This document shows positions 1 to 6,401 of a stretch of DNA of 7,871 bases, one piece after another. Position 1 is the first letter of the stretch. Every line of letters starts with the position of its first letter. The notes under the pieces are model-generated. The model saw only the letters and a program-made list of their open reading frames with translations, ran no database searches and was not told the DNA's origin. The position numbers were made by a program, and so were the translations under genes. Source of the DNA: Chloroflexota bacterium (GTDB lineage: Bacteria > Chloroflexota > Anaerolineae > 4572-78 > J111); assembly GCA_003694775.1 (NCBI GenBank), contig RFJV01000485.1, positions 1 through 7,871 on the forward strand, read 5' to 3'.

Positions 1-19
1 ACGATTTACAGTTGACCCC

Positions 20-661
20 CTACGCCGCGCCGACAAACTTTTTCGCCAGCTCTGCCGCGGATGCCGCATTCGAGGCGTAGCCGTCGGCCCCTATCTGGTC
101 GGCAAAGGCCTGGGTGACCGGCGCCCCACCGACCATGATTTTCACCTTGTCCCGCAGACCGGCCTCTTCCAGCGCCTTGATGGTCTGCTCCATCGTCCGC
201 ATGGTGGTGGTCAGCAAGGCCGACATGCCCACAATATCGGGGTTGAATTCCTTGACCGCCTGGACAAACGCCTCTGGCTCTACATTCTTGCCCAGGTCTT
301 TCACTTCAAAGCCGGCGCCCTCACACATCATCCCCACCAGATTCTTGCCGATGTCGTGCAGGTCGCCCTTGACCGTGCCCAAAATGACCTTACCGACCAT
401 TTTGGCCCCGGTTTCGGCCAGCAGAGGCCGCAGGATGTCCATTGCCGCCTGCATGGCCCGTGCCGAGCGCAGAACTTCCGGCACGAACATATTCCCGGCC
501 CGGAATTCTACCCCTACGTGGTCCATGCCGGGCATCAGCCCGTTGTCCAGCACTTGCTGAGGACTCATCCCCGAGGCCAGCGCGTCGTTTGTCAGGCCGA
601 CAATGTCCTTGTCGTTCCCCTCGATAACGCAGGCCGAAATCTTTTCTAGCAGGTCGCTCAT
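20..661 (-). CDS. B12-binding corrinoid protein (MtbC/MttC/MtqC family)
   Basis: The 213-residue product carries the cobamide cofactor that shuttles a methyl group between a substrate methyltransferase and a second methyltransferase. Residues 1-85 form the helical cap typical of the methionine-synthase B12-binding module. Residues 88-213 form the Rossmann-like cobalamin domain, with the base-off/His-on signature DLHDIG at 100-105 (His102 is the expected lower cobalt ligand), then SALLTT at 147-152 and GG at 178-179. Length and order match stand-alone corrinoid proteins of methylamine, betaine and methanol systems. The ATG is fixed by an AGGAGG nine bases upstream. The gene ends in TAG directly after a normal family C-terminus, so TAG is read as stop here. 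It follows the regulator by 38 bp and is the last gene visible. Its likely partners are the MttB homologue and the pterin-binding methyltransferase of this cluster. The family is certain; the methyl donor is inferred. Confidence 0.95.
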   Translation of the reverse strand: MSDLLEKISACVIEGNDKDIVGLTNDALASGMSPQQVLDNGLMPGMDHVGVEFRAGNMFVPEVLRSARAMQAAMDILRPLLAETGAKMVGKVILGTVKGDLHDIGKNLVGMMCEGAGFEVKDLGKNVEPEAFVQAVKEFNPDIVGMSALLTTTMRTMEQTIKALEEAGLRDKVKIMVGGAPVTQAFADQIGADGYASNAASAAELAKKFVGAA

Positions 662-670
662 GATAATTTT

Positions 671-676
671 CCTCCT
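671..676 (-). promoter_or_regulatory. Ribosome binding site of the corrinoid protein gene
   Basis: A perfect AGGAGG lies nine bases before the ATG, in a short AT-rich gap (662-699) after the regulator gene. It is the strongest Shine-Dalgarno sequence in the window, which fits a corrinoid protein made in larger amounts than the regulator before it. Confidence 0.8.
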
Positions 677-699
677 AAAGTTAGATATTGGATTTTCTT

Positions 700-1329
700 T
701 TATAGATACTGTTTAATGGTCTGATGAAAATGGTGAATATGCTCCCGCATCCGCTCCCCCGCCGACACACTATCGCGCGCTTCGACGGCCTTCAGAATCT
801 CACCGTGCGCCTCGATGTTGATGTCTTCCGGATGAATCCGGTTCAGCGCCAGGTGCCAGATACGGATAGACAGGTTGTAAAACTGCTCGAACTCCCGGTA
901 GAGAAATTCGTTGCCGGTGCCCCTGGCCAGAAGCTGGTGCAGAAGCCGGTCCTGCTGAAGGAGCCATCGCTTATCTGGCTCAGGTCTGGCCTGACATTGG
1001 GCTATCAGGCAGTGCATCTCGGCCATCATTTCGCCAGACATCCGTTCGGCGGCCAGACGGGCACACAGGCTTTCTATCTCTACCCGGACCTCAAAAATTT
1101 TCTGAAGGTCGGTCAGGCTGATGTCGGCGACAAACACTCCCCGCCGCGGGGCAACCTCTACCAGGTTTTCCGCCTGCAATCGCCGCAGTGCTTCCCGGAT
1201 GGGGGTTCGTCCCAGGTTTAGCTCCTCCATCAGCCGCGCTTCCTGGATAATCGCCCCCGGCTGTAACTGCACTGTGACGATTCTTTCTTTTATCGAATGG
1301 TATGCTTTGTCCGCGTCGGTAATCGTCAT
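700..1329 (-). CDS. GntR family transcriptional regulator, FadR subfamily (FCD domain)
   Basis: The product has 209 residues. Residues 8-70 form the winged helix-turn-helix of GntR proteins: IKERI near 13-17, QPGAIIQE at 23-30, and the recognition-helix core GRTPIREALRRL at 40-51, then a wing ending in RRGVFVADI. Residues 75-205 form the all-helical FCD ligand domain. The metal-binding set usual in this subfamily is present as Asp127, His131, His175 and His197, so it probably binds a metal-coordinated carboxylate such as an amino or organic acid. It lies 24 bp after the methyltransferase gene, in the same frame and strand, with no clear Shine-Dalgarno (only a GGGG run), so translation may depend on reinitiation. 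A regulator within the operon suggests autoregulation of the cluster. The effector and operator are unknown. Confidence 0.93.
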   Translation of the reverse strand: MTITDADKAYHSIKERIVTVQLQPGAIIQEARLMEELNLGRTPIREALRRLQAENLVEVAPRRGVFVADISLTDLQKIFEVRVEIESLCARLAAERMSGEMMAEMHCLIAQCQARPEPDKRWLLQQDRLLHQLLARGTGNEFLYREFEQFYNLSIRIWHLALNRIHPEDINIEAHGEILKAVEARDSVSAGERMREHIHHFHQTIKQYL

Positions 1330-1353
1330 GGGTGCCCCGCAGTCAGGTCTGTT

Positions 1354-2226
1354 TTACTTTCCGGCGGCTTTTTCCCGCTCCCGGTAAGCCTGAATCCAGC
1401 GCATACCGAATTCGTCCCGGCCCATAGCCAGGTCTGCCGCCAGAATGGCAATGCTGACCTCCGGCACCAGCGGGTTGGTGATGGGGCAGGTCAGCCCGGC
1501 ATGAATGGCCATGGCGATGAAGGTGGCATTGATGTACTTCCGGTCCGGCATCCCAAACGAGATGTTGCTGGCCCCCATCGTCACATTGACTCCAAACTCG
1601 CGGACCACCATCTCAATGGTATCCAGGGCGACCCGCCCGGCGTTGCTGTCGGCGCCCATTGTCAGGGCCAGCGGGTCGATGACCACGTCTTCCGGGCCGA
1701 TACCCAGCTTGCCCGCCCGCTCGATAATCTTTCCGGCAACCTTCAGCCGGGCCTCCGCCGAATCCGGAATGCCGTCGTCGTCCATGCACAGCCCAATAAC
1801 CGCCGCGCCGTGCTCCTTAACCAGCGGCAGAACCGCCTCCAACGACCGCTCTTCGCCGTTGACGGAGTTTACCAGGGCCTTGCCCTCGTAAACCGACAGG
1901 GCCGCGGCCAGGGCCTCCGGGTCCGCGGTGTCGATACAGAGCGGAACATCGGTCACCTCCATCACCGTCTGCATGACCTGCTTGAGCAGGGCCGGCTCGT
2001 CCGCGCCGGGAACGCCGGCATTGACATCCAGAATGTGCGCGCCGGCGGCCACCTGGTCCCGGGCGTCCTGCCGCACCATGTCAAAGTTCCCTTCCTTCAG
2101 CGCGGCCAGCACTTTCTTGCGTCCCGTGGGGTTAATCCGCTCCCCAATGACAACGGTGGGGTTGTTTCGATTAATTTCTACCGTTTTTGTTTTGGAAGAT
2201 ACCACGGTGGTTAAATCTTTTGCCAT
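1354..2226 (-). CDS. Methyltetrahydrofolate:corrinoid methyltransferase (MtgA/MtqA/AcsE-like, pterin-binding domain)
   Basis: The 290-residue product is a single pterin-binding TIM barrel of the dihydropteroate synthase/MeTr superfamily. After a tail of about 22 residues, the barrel starts with VIGERINPTGRK (26-37). Pterin-pocket positions follow: LDVNAG (66-71, Asp67 and Asn69), VNSVNGE (119-125), VIDPL (182-186, Asp184) and GASNISFG (218-225, Asn221, probably the conserved Asn that hydrogen-bonds the methyl-bearing N5 in AcsE). There is no homocysteine or other extra module, so it is not methionine synthase. In a demethylation cluster it should run from methyl-corrinoid to tetrahydrofolate, giving methyl-THF in the cytoplasm. 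GAGGTG four bases before the ATG supports the start. It begins 10 bp after the oxidase gene and its Shine-Dalgarno touches that stop, implying coupling. The direction of reaction is inferred from context. Confidence 0.9.
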   Translation of the reverse strand: MAKDLTTVVSSKTKTVEINRNNPTVVIGERINPTGRKKVLAALKEGNFDMVRQDARDQVAAGAHILDVNAGVPGADEPALLKQVMQTVMEVTDVPLCIDTADPEALAAALSVYEGKALVNSVNGEERSLEAVLPLVKEHGAAVIGLCMDDDGIPDSAEARLKVAGKIIERAGKLGIGPEDVVIDPLALTMGADSNAGRVALDTIEMVVREFGVNVTMGASNISFGMPDRKYINATFIAMAIHAGLTCPITNPLVPEVSIAILAADLAMGRDEFGMRWIQAYREREKAAGK

Positions 2227-2236
2227 GTTTCACCTC

Positions 2237-3412
2237 TCAATGGTTTGTTGGTTTATCGGTCCGCGGCCTCAGCTCAAACCTGTCCGGTCGAACCGCGGCC
2301 GCGGCCGGCATTACCCTGTTTGGATTGACAATCCAGTCGGCAATCAACCGCCCGGTAACCGGGGCCAGACTAATCCCCGACCCTTCGTGTCCCGTCGCCA
2401 GGTAAAAGCCGGGAACTGCCTCAACCGGCCCAATCAGCGGCAAATGGTCGGGACTCCAGGGCCGGAGGCCGGCGTAACTGCGGATGGCCGGTACTTGCGC
2501 CAGACCGGGCAAAAAGCGCAGTGCCCGGCGGGCAATGGCCTGCACCACGGTGAGAGACACGCTCCGGTCAAAGCCGGCAAACTCCCGACTGCTCCCCAGC
2601 AGAATGGTTCCCGCCGGCGTCTGTTCTGCCACCAGGGCGACCTGCACCCCCTCGGCGGCTGTTTGCACCGTGCTGACATAGCCGCCTTCCAGCAAAGGAT
2701 GGTGAATGAACCCCGGCGCACGGGCGGTCACCAGAATATGCCCCTTGCGGGGGCGGATGGGCAGGTCCAGATTGACCAGCCGGGCCAGGCTGTTGCTCCA
2801 CACTCCGGCGGCACAAACAACCCGATGGGTGGCAAAATCGCCGGCCTGGGTCGTCACACCGGCAATCTCCTCCCCGCGGCGCCGGATACCCGTCACCGCC
2901 GCGCCCTGGTGAACGGTGGCCCCCTGCCGGCGGGCCGCGGCCACCAGGGCCAGGGCCGCCCGCCGGGCATCAATCTGCGCATCATCCGGAAAGAATACGC
3001 CGCCTGCCAGGTCTGGTGAAAGGGCAGGTTCCAGCTTCAGCAGGTCGGCCTGAGCCAGCGGCTCCGCCCGGATGCCCTGGGCCTGCATAGCGGCCGCGGT
3101 TTGCCGGCCTGCCTCCAGCCCGGCCTCGTCTTCTGCCAGCAGGACGGTTCCCCGGCGATGATACTCAAACGGCTCATCCAGCTCCTCCACCAGACCGGCC
3201 CACAGGGCCGTACTGGCCCGTCCCAAAATCAGTTCCGGGCCGGGCGACTTGTCCCACAGCAGGGTCAGGCTGTCGCAGGCGCGGGAGGTGCCGCTGGCAA
3301 TGAACTGCCGCTCCACCAGGTGGACATCCACCCCGGCCCGGGCCAGGTAGTAGGTGCAGGCCGCGCCCACAATGCCGCCGCCAATCACCACCACATCCGC
3401 CGAACGGGTCAT
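2237..3412 (-). CDS. FAD-dependent amine oxidoreductase, DadA/HcnC/OoxB-like (beta subunit)
   Basis: The product has 391 residues. The N-terminal dinucleotide fold is clear: VVVIGGGIVG (7-16), then an acidic strand end VER (33-35) for FAD ribose binding. The middle holds the substrate domain. The C-terminus returns to the FAD site with GLRPWSPDHLPLIGP (315-329) and ATGHEGSGISLAP (339-351). This is the pattern of sarcosine oxidase beta, opine oxidase OoxB, HcnC and heteromeric proline/hydroxyproline dehydrogenases, which oxidise secondary or N-methyl amino acids. The ATG overlaps the stop of the previous gene as ATGA and is preceded by GGAGG. A longer reading from 3655 would run 81 arginine-rich residues through the partner gene and is not credible. 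It probably forms a complex with that partner and acts on the demethylated product of the MttB homologue or another amine. The substrate cannot be read from sequence. Confidence 0.92.
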   Translation of the reverse strand: MTRSADVVVIGGGIVGAACTYYLARAGVDVHLVERQFIASGTSRACDSLTLLWDKSPGPELILGRASTALWAGLVEELDEPFEYHRRGTVLLAEDEAGLEAGRQTAAAMQAQGIRAEPLAQADLLKLEPALSPDLAGGVFFPDDAQIDARRAALALVAAARRQGATVHQGAAVTGIRRRGEEIAGVTTQAGDFATHRVVCAAGVWSNSLARLVNLDLPIRPRKGHILVTARAPGFIHHPLLEGGYVSTVQTAAEGVQVALVAEQTPAGTILLGSSREFAGFDRSVSLTVVQAIARRALRFLPGLAQVPAIRSYAGLRPWSPDHLPLIGPVEAVPGFYLATGHEGSGISLAPVTGRLIADWIVNPNRVMPAAAAVRPDRFELRPRTDKPTNH

Positions 3413-4794
3413 TCCACCCCCTCCGCGGCCACGGTTGAGAGCGGAACCGGCTTGAGCGGGGGACGCACCCGGAAAAAGCCGGCCTGCTCCACCGGACATC
3501 CGGTCTGGCTGGCGACCAACCGGGCCAGAATGGGGCCGCAGGTGCGCCCCTGGCACAATCCTTGTCCCACGCGGGTGGCCGTTTTCAGAGCGTCCAGGGT
3601 TCGCGCGCCCCGGTCGATGGCCTGCCGGACAGCGGCGGCGGTAACGCCCTCGCACCGGCAGATGGGGACATCACCAACGGCCAGCGCCGCCAGGAGCGGG
3701 TCGGGCGGACTCGACAGGGTGTTGAGCACTGCCGCAAACCGGTGCTGGCGCTGGCGGGCCTGCTTCAGCCGGGTAAGGTGGTGCGCCAGCTCCTGCCGGT
3801 CGACCCGCCCCAGATGGCAGGCCGCGCCCCAGGCCGCGGCTTCACCGGACAAGAGGGCGGCTTCGGCACCGGCTACACCGGCACATTCACCGGCGGCAAA
3901 CAGACCGGGTACATCGGTGGCCTGGTGCTCGTTGACCAGCGGAACCCAGCCGCCCAGCGCCGGGGCATACCGGTGGGTACAGCCGGCCAGTTGAGTCAAA
4001 TCCACGTTGGGGATAAACCCGAACCCGATGCCCAGCGCGTCAACGGGAATGGTTTCCTCCGAGCCGGAGACGGGGCGTCCCCGGCTGTCCAGCCGGGCTG
4101 TCACCACGGCTTCCAGGTGGTCACTGCCCAGCGCCCGCACCACTGCCCGCCGAAACCGGTACGGAACCCGCGCCCGGCGCAGGGCCTGAAGGTAGCGCCA
4201 ACCTTCGCTCATTCTCCCGGTTTGCCCCCCCAGGGCCGGGCCAAACCGCATCCACTGCCGCGGCGCGGAAGATTCCAGCACAGCCACCGGCGGCAGACCG
4301 TGGGATATCAGGGTATAGGCCGCGGCCAGCAAAAGCGGCCCGCTTCCGGCCAGCAGAATTTTCTGCCCCGGTAAAACCCGGTGCGCCTTGACCAGCACCT
4401 GGATGCCGCCGACGGTCATCACGCCGGGGAGCGTCCAGCCGGGAAAGGGAAGCGCCAGCTCCCTGGCGCCGGTAGCGGCGATGACCGTGGCCGCGTCGAG
4501 GGTCAGTGGACCCTGCGGGCGGTGCAGGTGCAGACGATTCTTTTCGCTGTGCCAGACGACCGTTTGCCAGTAGGTGGTAATCCCCGCCGACGGCAGGGAG
4601 CGAAGCAACGCCCGCCCCTGCCGTTCGGCAGGTGAGGAGAGGGTATCGGCGAACGCCTCGCCTTTGAGGTACTGTCCGCCAGGCTGGATATACTCGTCGA
4701 TGAGGACCACCTTGACGCCCAGCCGGGCCGCGGTCACTACGGCAGATAATCCCGCCGGGCCGGCCCCCACTACCGCCAGTTCAGCAAAGGGCAT
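3409..4794 (-). CDS. FAD/NAD(P)-binding oxidoreductase with C-terminal BFD-like [2Fe-2S] domain, HcnB/OoxA-like (alpha subunit)
   Basis: The product has 461 residues. Residues 5-34 form an FAD Rossmann fold (VVGAGPAGLSA, acidic strand end IDE), followed by PGGQ (38-41). A second nucleotide fold follows at about 146-175 (LLAGSGPLLLAAA). ATGAREL (107-113) with FPGWTLPGVMT (117-127) and LFAAGECAG (298-306) are typical of this family. The C-terminal 85 residues form a BFD-like [2Fe-2S] domain with Cys379, Cys381, Cys414 and Cys419 in CxC...CxxxxC spacing. HcnB, OoxA and the alpha subunits of heteromeric proline/hydroxyproline dehydrogenases share this layout and relay electrons from the DadA-like subunit. 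AAGGA eight bases before the ATG supports the start. It follows the MttB homologue by 65 bp and overlaps its partner gene by 4 bp. The small HcnA-like [2Fe-2S] protein often encoded with it is not in this window. Confidence 0.92.
   Translation of the reverse strand: MPFAELAVVGAGPAGLSAVVTAARLGVKVVLIDEYIQPGGQYLKGEAFADTLSSPAERQGRALLRSLPSAGITTYWQTVVWHSEKNRLHLHRPQGPLTLDAATVIAATGARELALPFPGWTLPGVMTVGGIQVLVKAHRVLPGQKILLAGSGPLLLAAAYTLISHGLPPVAVLESSAPRQWMRFGPALGGQTGRMSEGWRYLQALRRARVPYRFRRAVVRALGSDHLEAVVTARLDSRGRPVSGSEETIPVDALGIGFGFIPNVDLTQLAGCTHRYAPALGGWVPLVNEHQATDVPGLFAAGECAGVAGAEAALLSGEAAAWGAACHLGRVDRQELAHHLTRLKQARQRQHRFAAVLNTLSSPPDPLLAALAVGDVPICRCEGVTAAAVRQAIDRGARTLDALKTATRVGQGLCQGRTCGPILARLVASQTGCPVEQAGFFRVRPPLKPVPLSTVAAEGVE
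3420..3424 (-). promoter_or_regulatory. Ribosome binding site deciding the start of the DadA/HcnC-like gene
   Basis: GGAGG lies seven bases before the ATG at 3412, inside the last codons of the upstream oxidoreductase gene. Together with the ATGA overlap it fixes the start at 3412, giving a 391-residue protein that begins just before the FAD motif. Confidence 0.75.
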
Positions 4795-4843
4795 AGGGAT
4801 GGTCCTTCTGGTTGTTAAGGTTCCGGTCCTGCTGTTCCATCAT
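4781..4843 (-). other. Possible 20-codon leader ORF between the MttB homologue and the HcnB-like gene
   Basis: The gap between the two genes holds a tandem ATGATG preceded by a GGGGGGA stretch, opening a 20-codon frame rich in Gln, Asn and Asp. Its TGA falls 14 bases inside the next gene. It could be a translation-coupling minigene, or chance: a run of this length is unremarkable and no family is recognisable. The Shine-Dalgarno of the HcnB-like gene lies inside it. Confidence 0.2.
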
Positions 4844-4859
4844 TCCCCCCGCTTCCGCT

Positions 4860-6311
4860 TCAGGCGGCGGCTTCTGCCCGCTCAACAACGGCATGCACCC
4901 GGCGGGCGACATCCTCCGGCAAAGGTTCGGGCCGGTGCCCGGCCAGGATGGCTTCGACCTTTTCTGCGGCCCGTTCGGACAGGGTTTTGCCGCCTTTTTC
5001 CAGCCAGCCTTCGTAATTGTTCCGCTCAAACAGGTCGGGATACCAGCGTTCGCGGAAATGTTCAAAGGTGTGGTCCTTGTCGATGTAGAAGCCGTCGGGG
5101 CCGACTTCGTCAATCAAATCCAGGCACAGGGCCTCGTCGCTCACATCCACCCCTTTGACAAAATGTTCCAGCCAGTTGACGATTTCGTCGCAGATGGTGA
5201 GCTGGACCAGAGAGCCGGTGAGACCGGATTCCAGGTAGCCGAGGTCGTGGATGATGTTGCCGCCGGCGAGGACATCGGTCATCAAGGTGAGGGCCGCTTC
5301 GGCGGCGGCCTGCTGGTCTACGGTTTTGGACTCGCTGACGCCGGCCAGGGCGAACATGGGCAGGCCGAGCCAGTGGCCGTAATCCAGAACCATGGCCCGC
5401 TTGTCGGGGTCGGCGTAGGGCTGGACGGTGGTCCGCATGTCGAGCATATTGCCGCCCCAGCCGGGCATAATGAACGGTGTTCCCTCCCGCTTAAGCTGGG
5501 ACAGGACCAGGCCGGTCAGCACACCGGTTTGGGCGACAACCATTGCCCCGGCCGGTGTGACCGGCGCGGTTGCGCCGCCCTGCGTGGAGGGAATGTAGGT
5601 CGCCGGGAGGCCTTTTTCGGCCATGTAAAGCAGTTTCTGGACGGCCTCCTCGTTGTGGATGAGTCCGGTGGTGACGTTGATGTAGGGGGCCACAAAGGGC
5701 CGCTGGCGCAGGGCCTCAGCGCCGCCGGCAACAATTTCGGCCATTTCTACGGCATCAACACAGCCGGAAAAGTCGGTGGTGACGAAGATGATGGGCTTGG
5801 TGGTGTAGTTGAGCATCGCCTCCATTTCGTACCGGTCGAGGACGGCCTGCTCTACGTCGGAGGGGAGGAACATGCACATCACAAAGTCGATGTTGGGCAG
5901 GGCGTCGGCAACGGTCATGCCGTCTACGATGTCCTGCAGGACAGCCGTCCGGCGCTCGTTGGTGCGGTGGTCGATGATATAGAGGCAGTCGGAGCCGGGT
6001 CCGAAGAAACTGCGGTAGCCTTCGACGGGCATTACCGGTTCGCCGTGCCGGTTGTAAAGGGTGACCCGCTTGGGCACGGTGCTGAGGGCTTTTTCCACCA
6101 GACCGGCGGGAATGCGCACCCGGTTGCCGTCGGAGATGGAGGCGCCGGCCTTTTTGAGCAGGTCCAGCGCTTCCTGCTCGTAAATGCGGACGCCTGTCCG
6201 TTCCAGCACCTGCAAACAGGCCCAGTAGATTTTCTGGCACTGCTGGTCGGACAGCCGGCGGAACTGGGCACTCTGGTAAGATACATCGTTACTGCGAATA
6301 TGGGAGGGCAT
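4860..6311 (-). CDS. MttB-family corrinoid methyltransferase without pyrrolysine (betaine/quaternary-amine type)
   Basis: The 483-residue product is a full-length member of the trimethylamine methyltransferase (MttB) family, which moves a methyl from a methylated amine to a corrinoid protein. Typical blocks are QKIYWACLQVLERTGVRI (26-43), FFGPGSDCLYIID (102-114), PSTQGGATAPVTPAGA (241-256), MPGWGGNMLDMRT (282-294), SESKTVDQQAA (326-336) and HDLGYLESGL (355-364). The frame is unbroken, with no in-frame TAG. The pyrrolysine of archaeal MttB, near residue 334 there, probably maps near Gly324-Ser328 here, so this is a non-Pyl member. Characterised non-Pyl members (MtgB, MtpB, MtcB) use glycine betaine, proline betaine and carnitine; trimethylamine activity is not expected. 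GGAGA six bases before the ATG supports the start. It follows livM by 107 bp of repeats, precedes the oxidase genes, and shares the cluster with a cognate-type corrinoid protein. The substrate is unknown. Confidence 0.95.
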   Translation of the reverse strand: MPSHIRSNDVSYQSAQFRRLSDQQCQKIYWACLQVLERTGVRIYEQEALDLLKKAGASISDGNRVRIPAGLVEKALSTVPKRVTLYNRHGEPVMPVEGYRSFFGPGSDCLYIIDHRTNERRTAVLQDIVDGMTVADALPNIDFVMCMFLPSDVEQAVLDRYEMEAMLNYTTKPIIFVTTDFSGCVDAVEMAEIVAGGAEALRQRPFVAPYINVTTGLIHNEEAVQKLLYMAEKGLPATYIPSTQGGATAPVTPAGAMVVAQTGVLTGLVLSQLKREGTPFIMPGWGGNMLDMRTTVQPYADPDKRAMVLDYGHWLGLPMFALAGVSESKTVDQQAAAEAALTLMTDVLAGGNIIHDLGYLESGLTGSLVQLTICDEIVNWLEHFVKGVDVSDEALCLDLIDEVGPDGFYIDKDHTFEHFRERWYPDLFERNNYEGWLEKGGKTLSERAAEKVEAILAGHRPEPLPEDVARRVHAVVERAEAAA

Positions 6312-6331
6312 AGAATGTCTCCGTTAAATTA

Positions 6332-6387
6332 GTTTGGGAGTTTGGGAGTTGGGGAGTTGGGGAGTTAGTGAGTTGGAGAGTTTAGAT
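6332..6387. repeat. Degenerate 8-bp tandem array (GTTKGGGA-like, six to seven units)
   Basis: On the plus strand, consecutive units read GTTTGGGA twice, GTTGGGGA twice, GTTAGTGA, GTTGGAGA and a decayed GTTTAGAT. The array fills the 5' side of the mttB-like gene up to its Shine-Dalgarno region. The core TTGGRGA is the reverse complement of the units in the neighbouring 7-bp array. Confidence 0.85.
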
Positions 6388-6401
6388 ACGTTATTCTCCA
6401 A
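6373..6401 (-). other. Potential RNA hairpin between livM and the mttB-like gene
   Basis: TTGGAGA (6373-6379) and TCTCCAA (6395-6401) pair perfectly over seven bases around a 15-nt loop. Several other registers between the two arrays are possible. No U-run follows in the transcript, so this is not a canonical intrinsic terminator; it could slow polymerase or set an RNA-processing boundary between transporter and enzyme genes. Function is unproven. Confidence 0.35.

Noticed and set aside
3413..3655. An N-terminal extension of 81 residues on the DadA/HcnC-like gene, starting at 3655
   Set aside because: It is Arg/Gly/Pro-rich and overlaps the [2Fe-2S] domain of the upstream gene. The ATGA start at 3412 has a GGAGG and places the FAD motif at the normal position.
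1297..3994. Long plus-strand frames opposite the methyltransferase and oxidase genes (1297-2214, 1928-3019, 3101-3994)
   Set aside because: They run antisense to well-supported genes, are rich in Arg, Pro, Gly and Gln as expected of shadow frames, and show no family motifs.
4801..4830. Terminator hairpin after the MttB homologue
   Set aside because: The GGTCCT copies there are direct, not inverted, and no T-run follows, so no stable stem is supported.
4844..5113. A 110-residue minus-strand frame starting at 5113
   Set aside because: Most of it is out of frame within the C-terminal part of the MttB homologue, with Ser/Thr/Pro/Lys-rich shadow composition; only its final 20 codons lie outside and are listed as a doubtful small ORF.
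4812..6332. A 506-codon open frame on the plus strand opposite the MttB homologue
   Set aside because: It mirrors the mttB-like gene in a GC-rich genome, has low-complexity Gly/His/Val/Asp composition and no recognisable domain, while the minus-strand frame carries every family motif.
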